DNA of 52,657 nt, from contig CAMWXB010000022.1 of NCBI GenBank assembly GCA_947178125.1, positions 1 to 52,657 on the forward strand, written 5' to 3'. The stretch is from an uncultured Lachnospiraceae bacterium (GTDB lineage: Bacteria; Bacillota; Clostridia; Lachnospirales; Lachnospiraceae). This document shows positions 16,747 through 24,609 of this stretch, in pieces. Every line of letters starts with the position of its first letter. Positions within the stretch are counted from its first letter, which is position 1. The position numbers and the translations under genes are program-made. The notes beneath the pieces are model-generated. The model was given only the letters and a program-made list of their open reading frames with translations. It was not told the origin of the DNA and ran no database searches.

Positions 16747-16752
16747 TATAAT
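16744..16752 (+). promoter_or_regulatory. Extended -10 promoter for the Q/N-rich protein gene
   Basis: TGATATAAT is a perfect extended -10 element; its TGA is at the same time the stop codon of the DUF2752 gene. The -35 region is poor, as allowed for extended -10 promoters. The resulting leader would be about 150 nt and contains small hairpins (for example GTTCGACGAAC and GAATCTCTGATTC). Confidence 0.55.
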
Positions 16753-16910
16753 GAGCGTTAGTGAGGAGAGCATGCCTGCATGTTCGACGAACAGTACTGA
16801 TCATGAATCTCTGATTCAGATATAATCATCACAGGAGAAAAACAGACGCCGCAAAGCGTTTGCGGACACACACAGAATTTCGTGGAAAACAAAACATATG
16901 GAGGATAAGA

Positions 16911-17648
16911 ATGGACAGTAATAATCTGTATCAAAATCAGCAGACAGGCACGGAGCCTGACAACAATCAGACGGAAAATGCGTATCAGAACAATGATGCT
17001 TATCAGGCAGGAAATACCAATCAGAGTAATGATGCCTATCAGGCAGGAAATACTAATCAGAGCAACGATGCTTATCAGGCAGGAAATACATATCAGAAAA
17101 ACGATGCTTATCAGGCAGGAAATACCTATCAGAGCAATGATGCTTATCAGACAGGAAATACCTATCAGAGCAATGATGCTTATCAGACGGGAAGTGCCTA
17201 TCAGGGCAGCGACGCCTATCAGAATGACGGCGCTTATCAACAGCCTGCATATAATAATCAGGGCGGCTATAATAATGGCAGTTATGCCAACGGCAATTAC
17301 AGCAATGAGAATTATAACAGCGGTAACAGTTATAATAACGGAAATTATAGTAACGGAAACTATAATAACAATTATGGCGGTGGATACGGAAGCAACATCT
17401 ACCAGCCGTATCAGCAGTCACAGCTGGATTTGGAAGAACCGGTCAAAATGAGTGAATGGCTGATTTCCATGTTGTTAATGATGGTTCCCTGTGTGAATAT
17501 TGTCATGATGTTTGTCTGGGCATTCAGTAAGACCGAAAAGAAGAGCAAATCCAATTTCTTTAAAGCGCAGTTGATCATGGCAGGTGTCATTTTTGCACTG
17601 TATATGTTCATTTTAATCTTTGCGGTAGCCGTAGGCCTTATGTATTAA
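16911..17648 (+). CDS. Q/N/Y-rich tandem-repeat protein with two C-terminal membrane helices
   Basis: This 245-residue protein is not recognised as a named family. Residues 1-25 are Q/N-rich. Residues about 27-110 are seven copies of a 12-residue unit, NDAYQAGNTNQS with variation. Residues 110-165 are low complexity, built from Asn, Gly and Tyr. The last 65 residues hold two hydrophobic helices (WLISMLLMMVPCVNIVMMFVWAF and AGVIFALYMFILIFAVAVGL) joined by a lysine-rich loop. The tail of disordered repeats on a two-TM anchor recalls clostridial membrane proteins of unknown role with compositionally biased N-termini. GGAGG lies seven bases before the ATG; the longer open frame has no support. 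Its stop overlaps the stop of the convergent methyltransferase gene. Confidence 0.85.
   Translation: MDSNNLYQNQQTGTEPDNNQTENAYQNNDAYQAGNTNQSNDAYQAGNTNQSNDAYQAGNTYQKNDAYQAGNTYQSNDAYQTGNTYQSNDAYQTGSAYQGSDAYQNDGAYQQPAYNNQGGYNNGSYANGNYSNENYNSGNSYNNGNYSNGNYNNNYGGGYGSNIYQPYQQSQLDLEEPVKMSEWLISMLLMMVPCVNIVMMFVWAFSKTEKKSKSNFFKAQLIMAGVIFALYMFILIFAVAVGLMY
16989..17240 (+). repeat. 36-bp tandem repeat, seven units, inside the Q/N-rich gene
   Basis: Seven in-frame 36-bp units encode the 12-residue NDAYQ repeat. The first five are closely similar at the DNA level and the last two diverge, so copy-number change by slippage is plausible. The repeat leaves the opposite strand open as well, giving a spurious isoleucine-rich frame. 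Confidence 0.9.
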
Positions 17649-18520
17649 AGGGCAGACCAGCGTCCTGAAGCGCCGCAGGGCAGAACCAGACCGTTTGAAC
17701 TGACGGGCAGGCCGATTTCATCTGCCTGAACCTTGCCGCCGAAAACCGGGACGATAACAGTATGGAGCATATAGGACAGCACGGCGGGCTGCAGTCCTGT
17801 GGTATAAGAATTAATTAAGAAGAAAAGGGCATCTTTCGACAAAATTCTGGAAGTCAGTTCCAGAAAAGGGAAGATGCTCTCTTCTATTTTCCAGATTTCG
17901 CCCTTAGGTCCTCTTCCGTAAGAGGGCGGGTCCATAATGATCGCATCATAAGTATTGCCGCGGCGGATTTCCCGTTCCACGAATTTTACGCAGTCATCGA
18001 CGAGCCAGCGTATTGGGGCATTGCCAAGCCCTGATGCGGCGGCATTTTCTTTTGCCCATGTGACCATGCCTTTCGAAGCGTCCACATGGGTCACGGATGC
18101 GCCTGCTTTCGCCGCCGCGAGCGTAGCGCCGCCGGTATAGGCGAACAGGTTCAGGACTTTTACGGGGCGGCCTGATTCCTGAACGGATTTCTTTATAATA
18201 GAAGAGAACCAGTCCCAGTTGGCCGCCTGCTCCGGAAACAGGCCGGTATGTTTGAAGCTGAAAGGCTTGAGGTGAAAGGTCAGTTCTTTGTAGTTGATGC
18301 TCCATTCATCGGGAAGCTGAAAAAATTCCCATTCGCCGCCCCCCTTGGAACTTCTATGATAATGCCCGTTCTTTTTCTTCCAGCCGGAATGTTCCTTCGG
18401 CGTATTCCAGATGACCTGCGGGTCCGGTCTGACTAACAGGTAATCGCCCCAGCGTTCCAGTTTTTCTCCAGCAGAAGTATCGATGACTTCGTAATCTTTC
18501 CAATTATCGGCTGTCCACAT
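17645..18520 (-). CDS. Class I SAM-dependent methyltransferase (RlmI/RlmK-like)
   Basis: The 291-residue putative RNA methyltransferase has a PUA-less N-terminal region (WTADNWKDYEVIDTS, then WGDYLLVRPDPQ). A Rossmann methyltransferase core follows: VLNLFAYTGGATLAAA is motif I, VTHVDASKGMVTWAKENA is the acidic loop, and IIMDPPSYGRGPKGE is the catalytic DPPSY motif of 5-methylcytosine/N2-guanine-type enzymes. The target is probably rRNA, by family. The start MWTAD at 18520 matches the usual family N-terminus; AAAGG lies about 13 bases upstream, and an ATG at 18553 is possible. The stop codon shares four bases with the stop of the convergent Q/N-rich gene, with no terminator between them. Confidence 0.85.
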   Translation of the reverse strand: MWTADNWKDYEVIDTSAGEKLERWGDYLLVRPDPQVIWNTPKEHSGWKKKNGHYHRSSKGGGEWEFFQLPDEWSINYKELTFHLKPFSFKHTGLFPEQAANWDWFSSIIKKSVQESGRPVKVLNLFAYTGGATLAAAKAGASVTHVDASKGMVTWAKENAAASGLGNAPIRWLVDDCVKFVEREIRRGNTYDAIIMDPPSYGRGPKGEIWKIEESIFPFLELTSRILSKDALFFLINSYTTGLQPAVLSYMLHTVIVPVFGGKVQADEIGLPVSSNGLVLPCGASGRWSAL

Positions 18521-18610
18521 CGTTTTGTTCTTGCCTTTCTTCGTATTTTGCATTTTTATAGATAATTCTTTATAGATAATAAAAAAAACAGGAGAAAAAA
18601 GCAAGAACTA

Positions 18611-19624
18611 TTATTGGTCAATGGAGTGATAATGTTTTTTTTCCGTCGATTCCGTTTCCAGTGCTCTGTTTAACAGGGAGGTAAAATATTCGTCCATGTA
18701 TGCGAAAGAATTGTACATACCGTTGAGTGCCCATTTCGTTTCTGGTGCAATACACATATTGGAGTCATTGACGGTAAAAGTTTCGGCATTCTCCGTATCA
18801 AAATGTTCTTCAAAAGAGGCCGTGACATAGCGGACACAACTCTCGATATCATAATCATCGAGCGTATAACCTACAAATTCCGCCTGTATGTGCTCTGTCA
18901 GTTTCAGACCGATGCAGACCCGGCAGGTAAGCGTCGGATAGTCATCAGGACTGAGATGCCAGATATAGGAGTATAAATAGAGTTCCCCCGTAGCATCTGC
19001 CTGTGCATCCATGCGGTAATGTTCAAATTGCAGGTCAGTTACCTGTTCGCAATAGTTTTCCTGGACATATGCAGAGATTTGTTCCGTGCATTTTGGCCAG
19101 TCGAGGACGTCTGCAGAAACTTCATTTGTCCGGTCCTGTATCAGACAGGCAATCGCTCCGTTTCCGGATATGACGAAGTTTCCGCCGGCTTTGCCTGACT
19201 GCGTCGTGCCGACTGTCCAGCCGTAGGGCATATCCATGGAATAACTGCCCATCTGTATGCCGCCGTAAGCGGCTTCTTTTCTGAGAATATAGCCTGTTCT
19301 TGACACGTTAAGGCGCATTCCCGGATAAATCAGGTCCGGGTCTGTCAGGATATCCTGATTGGCGTTTATCAATTCTATATAGGAATTGCCGTTTCCAAAC
19401 ATATGCTCGGCAATCTTCCACAGACTGTCGCCGGAAAGGACCACATAATCTCCGGAACCTTCTGTCAGGGCCATATAATCCTCATTTTCTGCATATCGAT
19501 CGTCATAAACGAAAGGATATTGCTCTGTGGCAAGAACATCCATACAGGGCATGGCGCTCATGAGGACTATTGCGCTGAGGAAGAGCCCCCCTGCTTTCTT
19601 TAACGGTCGTAATCGTAATTCCAT
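18611..19624 (-). CDS. Exported LysM-domain protein
   Basis: The 337-residue protein begins with a signal peptide (LKKAGGLFLSAIVLMSAMPCMDVLA, cleavage near residue 32). A LysM peptidoglycan-binding domain at about 59-107 follows (YVVLSGDSLWKIAEHMFG, then PDLIYPGMRLNV). The C-terminal 230 residues resemble no domain I can name. The protein is expected to be held on the cell wall outside the membrane. The start overlaps the end of the upstream DUF3298-type gene by 25 bases, so the pair is translationally coupled. Both proteins are acidic and exported, suggesting a shared envelope role. Confidence 0.85.
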   Translation of the reverse strand: MELRLRPLKKAGGLFLSAIVLMSAMPCMDVLATEQYPFVYDDRYAENEDYMALTEGSGDYVVLSGDSLWKIAEHMFGNGNSYIELINANQDILTDPDLIYPGMRLNVSRTGYILRKEAAYGGIQMGSYSMDMPYGWTVGTTQSGKAGGNFVISGNGAIACLIQDRTNEVSADVLDWPKCTEQISAYVQENYCEQVTDLQFEHYRMDAQADATGELYLYSYIWHLSPDDYPTLTCRVCIGLKLTEHIQAEFVGYTLDDYDIESCVRYVTASFEEHFDTENAETFTVNDSNMCIAPETKWALNGMYNSFAYMDEYFTSLLNRALETESTEKKHYHSIDQ

Positions 19625-20490
19625 ACGCTTGCATTTTCTCCTAACCAGATATTTTCTTTTTTGTTTTTACAGAGAAGTACATCTCCTGTCGTTTCGGACA
19701 TTGCGTATTTCATCCAGAAGTCGCTTTCCTTTTTAAAAGGTTCCAATTCTTCCATGCTTAACCGCGCATGGAAGCTGCGGTCGATTGGCTCATAGGTATA
19801 GGCATATTCCAACACGGGGTCGAGGGCAACGCCGATGATGAAATCCTTGTCTTCGGTCAGATAGAAAAAAGAGTGACAGAAATAATGTTGGTTGGTTTCT
19901 TCGTCTGACTGTAAAAACCAGGACAATACAAGTTCGATATCTTCATCATTCCCATATTCCTCATCCAGTTCATCACTGAGGGACTTGTCCCACAGCGTGA
20001 TAAAATCTTTGTTAATTTCCAAAATATCATCCAGTTCATAGCTTTCTCCGGTAAGCAAGTCTACCGTGACTGCCCTTTCGGTCCCGTTCGTCATCCATAC
20101 GGGATTACCGGCCGCATAATATTCCTGATAATCTGCGCTCAGAAGATACTGGCTGTGATAAGTGATATCACAGTTAACATCGCTGGCAAAAATGGAGAAA
20201 AATTCCTTCTGAAAGGCTTTTACTTCATCGGAAGGATTCAAATGCCAATAGGTCACTCTGTCCATGGCAGTATCATATAATAATTGGTTAATCTGTGTCT
20301 GAACTTCTTCGTCCAGTCCTTTCAGACGCGGGTATTCCACGGTCAGCACATCCCAATAATCATATTTTTCCGAATATTCCACAAAGTATTGTTCCTTTTG
20401 CACGGTGTAGTATTCATATCCCTCTGGGAAGGAAGAGGACAGAATGGTTCCAATCGTTACGCCGATTGCTGCGAACATGCTTTTGCTCAT
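19600..20490 (-). CDS. DUF3298/RsiV-like protein with N-terminal hydrophobic segment
   Basis: The 296-residue protein starts MSKSMFAAIGVTIGTILSSS, a weak signal peptide or anchor. The body contains YPRLKGLDEEVQTQINQLLY and SYELDDILEINKDF, the pattern of the DUF3298 domain seen in RsiV-type anti-sigma factors and lysozyme-binding proteins. Unlike RsiV, no cytoplasmic anti-sigma part is present, so it is probably an extracellular domain protein. It is the first gene of a two-gene operon with the LysM protein. GGAG is 11 bases from the ATG. Three GCATCA repeats at exact 11-bp spacing lie in its upstream region. Confidence 0.75.
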   Translation of the reverse strand: MSKSMFAAIGVTIGTILSSSFPEGYEYYTVQKEQYFVEYSEKYDYWDVLTVEYPRLKGLDEEVQTQINQLLYDTAMDRVTYWHLNPSDEVKAFQKEFFSIFASDVNCDITYHSQYLLSADYQEYYAAGNPVWMTNGTERAVTVDLLTGESYELDDILEINKDFITLWDKSLSDELDEEYGNDEDIELVLSWFLQSDEETNQHYFCHSFFYLTEDKDFIIGVALDPVLEYAYTYEPIDRSFHARLSMEELEPFKKESDFWMKYAMSETTGDVLLCKNKKENIWLGENASVWNYDYDR

Positions 20491-20549
20491 GACCTGATAA
20501 CTCCTTTTTATATATTTTTCTTTTGTACATTTCCATGACGTCCATTATC

Positions 20550-20593
20550 ATTGTATCTGTAAAAAGCATCAAAGTTGCATCATAAGTGCATCA
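20550..20593 (-). promoter_or_regulatory. Promoter region of the DUF3298-LysM operon with 11-bp-spaced direct repeats
   Basis: On the minus strand TACAAT (20550-20555) is a good -10, with a weak TGCAAC 18 bp upstream. GCATCA (plus-strand reading) occurs at 20566, 20577 and 20588, exactly one helical turn apart, covering the -35 and upstream region. This is the arrangement expected for an activator bound on one face of the DNA. Confidence 0.4.
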
Positions 20594-20708
20594 TTTTTGC
20601 ATGTTTGTCAGGTTTTTGGCCTTTTCCTGGAAATGATTGTTCCTGTTCATGCAGGGCGGTTATCGATATGGTTGAAAAAATACGGAAGAAAAATTTTCAA
20701 AAAAACAC

Positions 20709-20737
20709 TTGCATCTTCCCAAAACATCATGTATACT
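20709..20737 (+). promoter_or_regulatory. Promoter of the S10 ribosomal protein operon
   Basis: TTGCAT (20709-20714) is separated by 17 bp from TATACT (20732-20737). Transcription from about 20744 gives a leader of some 287 nt ahead of rpsJ. Confidence 0.85.
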
Positions 20738-20743
20738 ATCAAG

Positions 20744-21030
20744 TGCTGTGGCATGATAGCGATGAAGCGTGAGGTTGCTGCCCTCGTGGCAGGTTTTCCG
20801 TGGAGCGAATGTCAAGTTAGGAAACTGACGACAAGTCACTGTACAAGCAAGAAGGTCTGACAGGGTCAGAAGCAACGTGTTAAAACGATAACTCTGGAGA
20901 GTTATCGTTGCGAGTTCCTTACGGAACATCGCGGTGTACTGTCATTAAGATAGGACACACACGGGAGAGTGTACAGTCACCGCTTGTCGTACTTAGAACT
21001 TAAAAGTGCGAAAAGGAGGCGACTTTTTTT
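20744..21030 (+). ncRNA. Structured 5' leader of the S10 operon
   Basis: The untranslated leader contains a perfect hairpin AACGATAACTC with GAGTTATCGTT (20884-20909), a small GTTCC/GGAAC hairpin, and a long stem. In the long stem GCGGTG (20931-20936) pairs with CACCGC (20978-20983) and ACTGT with ACAGT. AAAAGGAGG follows just before rpsJ. Leaders at this place commonly mediate autogenous control, for example by L4, but I cannot match this one to a named leader family. The role is inferred from position. Confidence 0.6.
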
Positions 21031-21348
21031 ATGGCAAGTCAAGTAATGAGAATTACATTAAAAGCTTATGATCATCAGTTAGTTGATGCGTCTGCCAAAA
21101 AAATCATCGAAACAGTTAAGAAGAATGGATCTCAGGTAAGCGGACCGGTGCCCCTTCCTACCAAAAAGGAAGTTGTTACGATTCTTAGAGCGGTTCACAA
21201 ATACAAAGATTCCAGAGAGCAGTTCGAACAGAGAACTCACAAGAGACTCATTGATATCATTGCTCCTACACCGAAAACTGTTGATGCGCTGCAGAGACTG
21301 GAAATGCCTGCCGGCGTATACATCGATATCAAGATGAAGAACAAATAA
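21031..21348 (+). CDS. rpsJ: 30S ribosomal protein S10
   Basis: The 105-residue S10 sits in the head of the small subunit and in other bacteria also works as NusE in antitermination. [36 protein letters not shown] and [11 protein letters not shown] are the canonical blocks. AAAAGGAGG precedes the start. It opens the operon, but is separated from rplC by an unusual 150-nt hairpin-rich spacer. Confidence 0.98.
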   Translation: MASQVMRITLKAYDHQLVDASAKKIIETVKKNGSQVSGPVPLPTKKEVVTILRAVHKYKDSREQFEQRTHKRLIDIIAPTPKTVDALQRLEMPAGVYIDIKMKNK

Positions 21349-21471
21349 ACCCCTACTAGGATGACCACAAGTAATCCCTTCGGGATAACTTGAGCAGATT
21401 CTGAAAGAATCTGCTGAGTTAATTTCAGAGAATTTACTCGAGTTAATTTCGAAGAAATTTACTCTTAGGGT
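21349..21471 (+). ncRNA. Four-hairpin structured spacer between rpsJ and rplC
   Basis: Four consecutive hairpins fill this spacer. AAGTAATCCC/GGGATAACTT is at 21369-21391. A perfect 10-bp stem AGCAGATTCT/AGAATCTGCT is at 21393-21415. Two near-copies starting GAGTTAATTTC are at 21416-21439 and 21440-21464. ACCC with CTA at 21349-21355 can pair with TTAGGGT at 21465-21471, closing the set into one multi-branched structure. The 27-nt remainder leads to the rplC ribosome binding site. Confidence 0.65.
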
Positions 21472-21498
21472 CCGCTGTAGAATCAAGGAGGTAAAGGA

Positions 21499-22185
21499 AT
21501 GAAGAAAGCTATTTTAGCAACAAAAGTCGGAATGACACAGATTTTTAATGAAGACGGCAGCTTAACACCTGTTACCGTACTTCAGGCAGGTCCCTGTGCG
21601 GTGACACAGATCAAAACGGTCGAGAATGACGGTTACAGCGCAGTACAGGTTGGCTTTGTAGACAAGAAAGAAAAGATTGTCAACAAAGATAAGAGCGGTA
21701 AAAAAGAAGTGATCCACAGACACGGTGTGAACAAAGCTGAGAAAGGCCACTTCGATAAAGCGGGCGTTTCCTGCAAGAGATTTGTAAGAGAATTAAAACT
21801 GGACAATGCAGAAGAGTATGCACTCGGAAGCGAGATCAAAGCGGATATCTTTGAGGCTGGCGATAGAGTTGATGCGACTGCTATTTCCAAAGGTAAAGGC
21901 TTCCAGGGTGCGATCAAAAGACATGGTCAGCACAGAGGACCTATGACTCACGGTTCCAAATTCCATCGTCACCAGGGCTCTAATGGAGCATGTTCTTCCC
22001 CGAGTAAGGTATTTAAGGGAAAAGGCATGCCGGGACATATGGGCTGCGTGAAGGTAACGGTTCAGAATCTGACGGTAGTAAGAGTTGACGCCGATAAGAA
22101 TCTGATTCTTGTAAAGGGGGCAGTTCCCGGACCGAAGAAAGCCTTGGTAACAATCAAAGAAACTACTAAGGTCGATGCGAAATAG
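21499..22185 (+). CDS. rplC: 50S ribosomal protein L3
   Basis: The 228-residue L3 is an early 23S rRNA-binding protein near the peptidyl transferase centre. The N-terminus [23 protein letters not shown] and the internal loop [20 protein letters not shown] are diagnostic. It is longer than the E. coli protein (209 residues) owing to a lysine-rich insert near residues 50-80. AGGAGG lies seven bases before the ATG; rplD follows after 35 bp. Confidence 0.98.
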   Translation: MKKAILATKVGMTQIFNEDGSLTPVTVLQAGPCAVTQIKTVENDGYSAVQVGFVDKKEKIVNKDKSGKKEVIHRHGVNKAEKGHFDKAGVSCKRFVRELKLDNAEEYALGSEIKADIFEAGDRVDATAISKGKGFQGAIKRHGQHRGPMTHGSKFHRHQGSNGACSSPSKVFKGKGMPGHMGCVKVTVQNLTVVRVDADKNLILVKGAVPGPKKALVTIKETTKVDAK

Positions 22186-22220
22186 TGGCTTGAGTCACAG
22201 ATGAAAGGAGGACCATTCAA

Positions 22221-22841
22221 ATGGCAAACGTATCTGTTTATAATATGGAAGGTAAAGAAGTTGGCAAGATTGACTTAAACGATGCGGTGTTTGGTGTTGA
22301 AGTCAATGAACATCTGGTACACATGGCAGTTGTTCAGCAGCTTGCAAATAAACGTCAGGGAACACAGAAAGCAAAGACACGTTCTGAAGTTTCCGGCGGC
22401 GGAAGAAAGCCCTGGAGACAGAAAGGAACAGGTCATGCAAGACAGGGTTCCATCAGAGCTCCTCAGTGGAAAGGCGGCGGCGTTGTATTCGCTCCCGTTC
22501 CGAGAGATTATTCTTTCAAACTGAACAAGAAAGAGAAGAGAGCGGCTTTAAAATCTGCATTAACGAGCAGAGTGCAGGAAAATAAACTGATTGTCGTTGA
22601 AGAACTGAAATTTGACGAGATCAAGACAAAGAATTTCAAAAAGGTTATGGATAACCTGAATGTGAATAAGGCACTGGTTGTTCTGGGAGATAAAAATGAG
22701 AACACGGTTCTTTCTGCAAGAAATATCCCGACAATTCAGACAGCATATGCCGATTCCATCAATGTATATGATGTTATGAAAGGCGGCACGCTGGTGCTCA
22801 CAAAGGATGCCGTAACGAAAATCGAGGAGGTGTATGCGTAA
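22221..22841 (+). CDS. rplD: 50S ribosomal protein L4
   Basis: The 206-residue L4 has an extended loop (residues about 45-100, [20 protein letters not shown]) that lines the exit tunnel and is a known site of macrolide-resistance changes. The globular domain shows [19 protein letters not shown]4 is the autogenous repressor of this operon in some bacteria. AAAGGAGG precedes it, and its stop overlaps the rplW start by one base (TAATG). Confidence 0.98.
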   Translation: MANVSVYNMEGKEVGKIDLNDAVFGVEVNEHLVHMAVVQQLANKRQGTQKAKTRSEVSGGGRKPWRQKGTGHARQGSIRAPQWKGGGVVFAPVPRDYSFKLNKKEKRAALKSALTSRVQENKLIVVEELKFDEIKTKNFKKVMDNLNVNKALVVLGDKNENTVLSARNIPTIQTAYADSINVYDVMKGGTLVLTKDAVTKIEEVYA

Positions 22842-23140
22842 TGGCAGCGATTCAGTATTATGACGTAATCCTCAAACCGGTTATTACCGAAAAGAGTATG
22901 GCAGGTATGAGCGAAAAGAAATATACCTTTTTAGTTCATCCGGAAGCAAATAAATCAATGATCAAAGAAGCTGTTGAGAAAATGTTCGAAGGAACAAAGG
23001 TAGCTAAGGTCAATACCATGAACCTTGATGGCAAGACCAAAAGACGTGGTATGGTATACGGCAAGACAGCCAAGACCAAAAAAGCGATCGTACAGCTGAC
23101 AGAGGACAGCAAGGAGATTGAGATCTTTGCAGGCCTATAA
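22841..23140 (+). CDS. rplW: 50S ribosomal protein L23
   Basis: The 99-residue L23 lies at the exit of the tunnel, where trigger factor and SRP dock. [18 protein letters not shown] and [21 protein letters not shown] are canonical. Translation is coupled to rplD by a one-base overlap. It is followed by the longest spacer of the operon (312 nt). Confidence 0.98.
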   Translation: MAAIQYYDVILKPVITEKSMAGMSEKKYTFLVHPEANKSMIKEAVEKMFEGTKVAKVNTMNLDGKTKRRGMVYGKTAKTKKAIVQLTEDSKEIEIFAGL

Positions 23141-23142
23141 TA

Positions 23143-23228
23143 GGCCGAAGAGAATTTCTAAGGCGTCAGAGGACGCCGCCTAAGAAATTCTATGGCTTCG
23201 GCCGACAGAATCGCAGAGCGATTCTGTC
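23143..23228 (+). repeat. CTAAG-type hairpin module (rplW-rplB spacer)
   Basis: Hairpin 1 (23143-23203) has outer stem GGCCGAAG/CTTCGGCC, and an inner stem with TTCTAAGGCGTC facing GACGCC and CTAAGAA. CTAAG is on both sides in the same orientation, giving one A-A mismatch. Hairpin 2 (23204-23228) pairs GACAGAATCGC with GCGATTCTGTC around an AGA loop. The same two-part layout recurs at 28647, 28742 and, in variant form, 28060 and 47063. Confidence 0.8.
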
Positions 23229-23330
23229 TGGGTATCGATGGCTTAGCCGGATATCGCGGGGCGATTCTGTCGGGGGTATTGATGGGTCAGCCGGATATCC
23301 AGGGCGATTCTGTCGGGGGTATCGAAGGGT
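23218..23330 (+). repeat. 43-bp tandem repeat, about 2.6 units, in the rplW-rplB spacer
   Basis: Units begin GCGATTCTGTC at 23218, 23261 and 23304, exactly 43 bp apart; the third is partial. The first GCGATTCTGTC is also the 3' arm of hairpin 2 of the upstream module, so each repeat can compete for the same 5' arm. A further hairpin CATCCGG/CCGGATG lies at 23364-23381; the remaining spacer up to the rplB ribosome binding site shows nothing distinct. Confidence 0.8.
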
Positions 23331-23452
23331 GACACTGAGATACTGAAAGAGACAGCGAGAGAACATCCGGGGGACCGGATGGGAAGATAATGTATGCGGC
23401 ATGAAAGAAAAAGATGCTGCGCGAAAATCATAGAGGAAAAGGAGATAAGAAC

Positions 23453-24295
23453 ATGGGAATCAAGACTTATAACCCATATACACCTTCGAGACGTAATATG
23501 ACCGGTTCCGATTTCGCAGAGATTACAAAGACAACACCTGAAAAGGCGCTCTGTACTTCTCTCAAGAAGAATGCGGGTCGTAATAATCAAGGTAAGATCA
23601 CCGTCAGACATCATGGCGGCGGAAGCAGAAGATTATACAGAAATATTGACTTTAAGAGAAACAAAGACGGCATTCATGCAACCGTAATCGGTATTGAATA
23701 TGATCCGAACAGAACGGCAAATATCGCACTGATCTGTTATGAGGATGGACAGAAATCCTATATTTTGGCTCCGGAAGGATTGACGGACGGTATGAAGGTC
23801 ATGAACGGACCTGAAGCAGAAGTAAGACTTGGTAACTGCTTACCGATATCCGAAATTCCGGTAGGTACAGTGATTCACAACATCGAGCTTTATCCGGGCA
23901 AGGGCGGCCAGCTTGTTCGTTCTGCGGGCAACGGCGCACAGCTGATGGCGAAGGAAGGCAAGTATGCAACGCTCAGACTTCCGTCCGGTGAAATGAGAAT
24001 GGTTCCGGTAATCTGCCGGGCAACAATCGGTAATGTCGGTAATGTAGACCACAACCTGATCAAAATCGGTAAAGCAGGACGTAAGCGTCACATGGGTATC
24101 CGCCCGACAGTCCGCGGTTCCGTTATGAACCCGAATGACCATCCACACGGCGGTGGTGAAGGAAGGGCGCCGATCGGTCGTCCTGGTCCGTGTACACCTT
24201 GGGGTAAACCGGCACTCGGCTTAAAGACGCGTAAGAAGAAAAAAGCATCTAATAAGCTGATCGTAAGAAGAAGAGACGGCAGAGCCATCAAATAA
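23453..24295 (+). CDS. rplB: 50S ribosomal protein L2
   Basis: The 280-residue L2 is required for subunit joining and peptidyl transfer. [15 protein letters not shown] starts it. [18 protein letters not shown] is the RNA-binding part, and [21 protein letters not shown] [17 protein letters not shown] carries the conserved histidine near the catalytic centre. The start at 23453 follows AAAGGAG; upstream in-frame sequence lies in the spacer. rpsS follows after 12 bp. Confidence 0.98.
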   Translation: MGIKTYNPYTPSRRNMTGSDFAEITKTTPEKALCTSLKKNAGRNNQGKITVRHHGGGSRRLYRNIDFKRNKDGIHATVIGIEYDPNRTANIALICYEDGQKSYILAPEGLTDGMKVMNGPEAEVRLGNCLPISEIPVGTVIHNIELYPGKGGQLVRSAGNGAQLMAKEGKYATLRLPSGEMRMVPVICRATIGNVGNVDHNLIKIGKAGRKRHMGIRPTVRGSVMNPNDHPHGGGEGRAPIGRPGPCTPWGKPALGLKTRKKKKASNKLIVRRRDGRAIK

Positions 24296-24307
24296 GGAGG
24301 AGAAATC

Positions 24308-24589
24308 ATGGCTAGATCACTGAAAAAAGGACCATTTGCAGATGCAAGCTTATTGAAAAAAGTAGATGCTATGAATGAATCGGGTAAGAAACAGGTCATT
24401 AAGACCTGGTCCCGTCGTTCTACTATTTTCCCGTCATTCGTTGGACATACATTTGCTGTTCATGATGGCAGAAAGCATGTACCTGTATATGTTACGGAAG
24501 ATATGGTTGGGCATAAACTCGGTGAGTTCGTTGCAACCAGGACTTATAGAGGACATGATAAGGACGAAAGAAAGTCCAAAGTTCGCTAA
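24308..24589 (+). CDS. rpsS: 30S ribosomal protein S19
   Basis: The 93-residue S19 binds 16S rRNA in the subunit head with S13. [39 protein letters not shown] and [14 protein letters not shown] are canonical. AAGGAGGAG lies just before the ATG. Spacing to rplV is 20 bp. Confidence 0.98.
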   Translation: MARSLKKGPFADASLLKKVDAMNESGKKQVIKTWSRRSTIFPSFVGHTFAVHDGRKHVPVYVTEDMVGHKLGEFVATRTYRGHDKDERKSKVR

Positions 24590-24609
24590 ATTGAAAGGAG
24601 GTTTTATCT

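Noticed and set aside
16758..17240. A 160-codon minus-strand open frame rich in isoleucine, looking like a membrane protein
   Set aside because: It is the antisense reading of the 36-bp repeats encoding the Q/N-rich protein. It has no ribosome binding site or promoter, and its periodicity follows the plus-strand codons.
20575..20860. Small open frames in front of rpsJ
   Set aside because: They lack ribosome binding sites, overlap the S10 promoter and leader and have no family resemblance.
23143..23330. CRISPR array in the rplW-rplB spacer
   Set aside because: The 43-bp units are contiguous with no unique spacers, and no cas genes are present.
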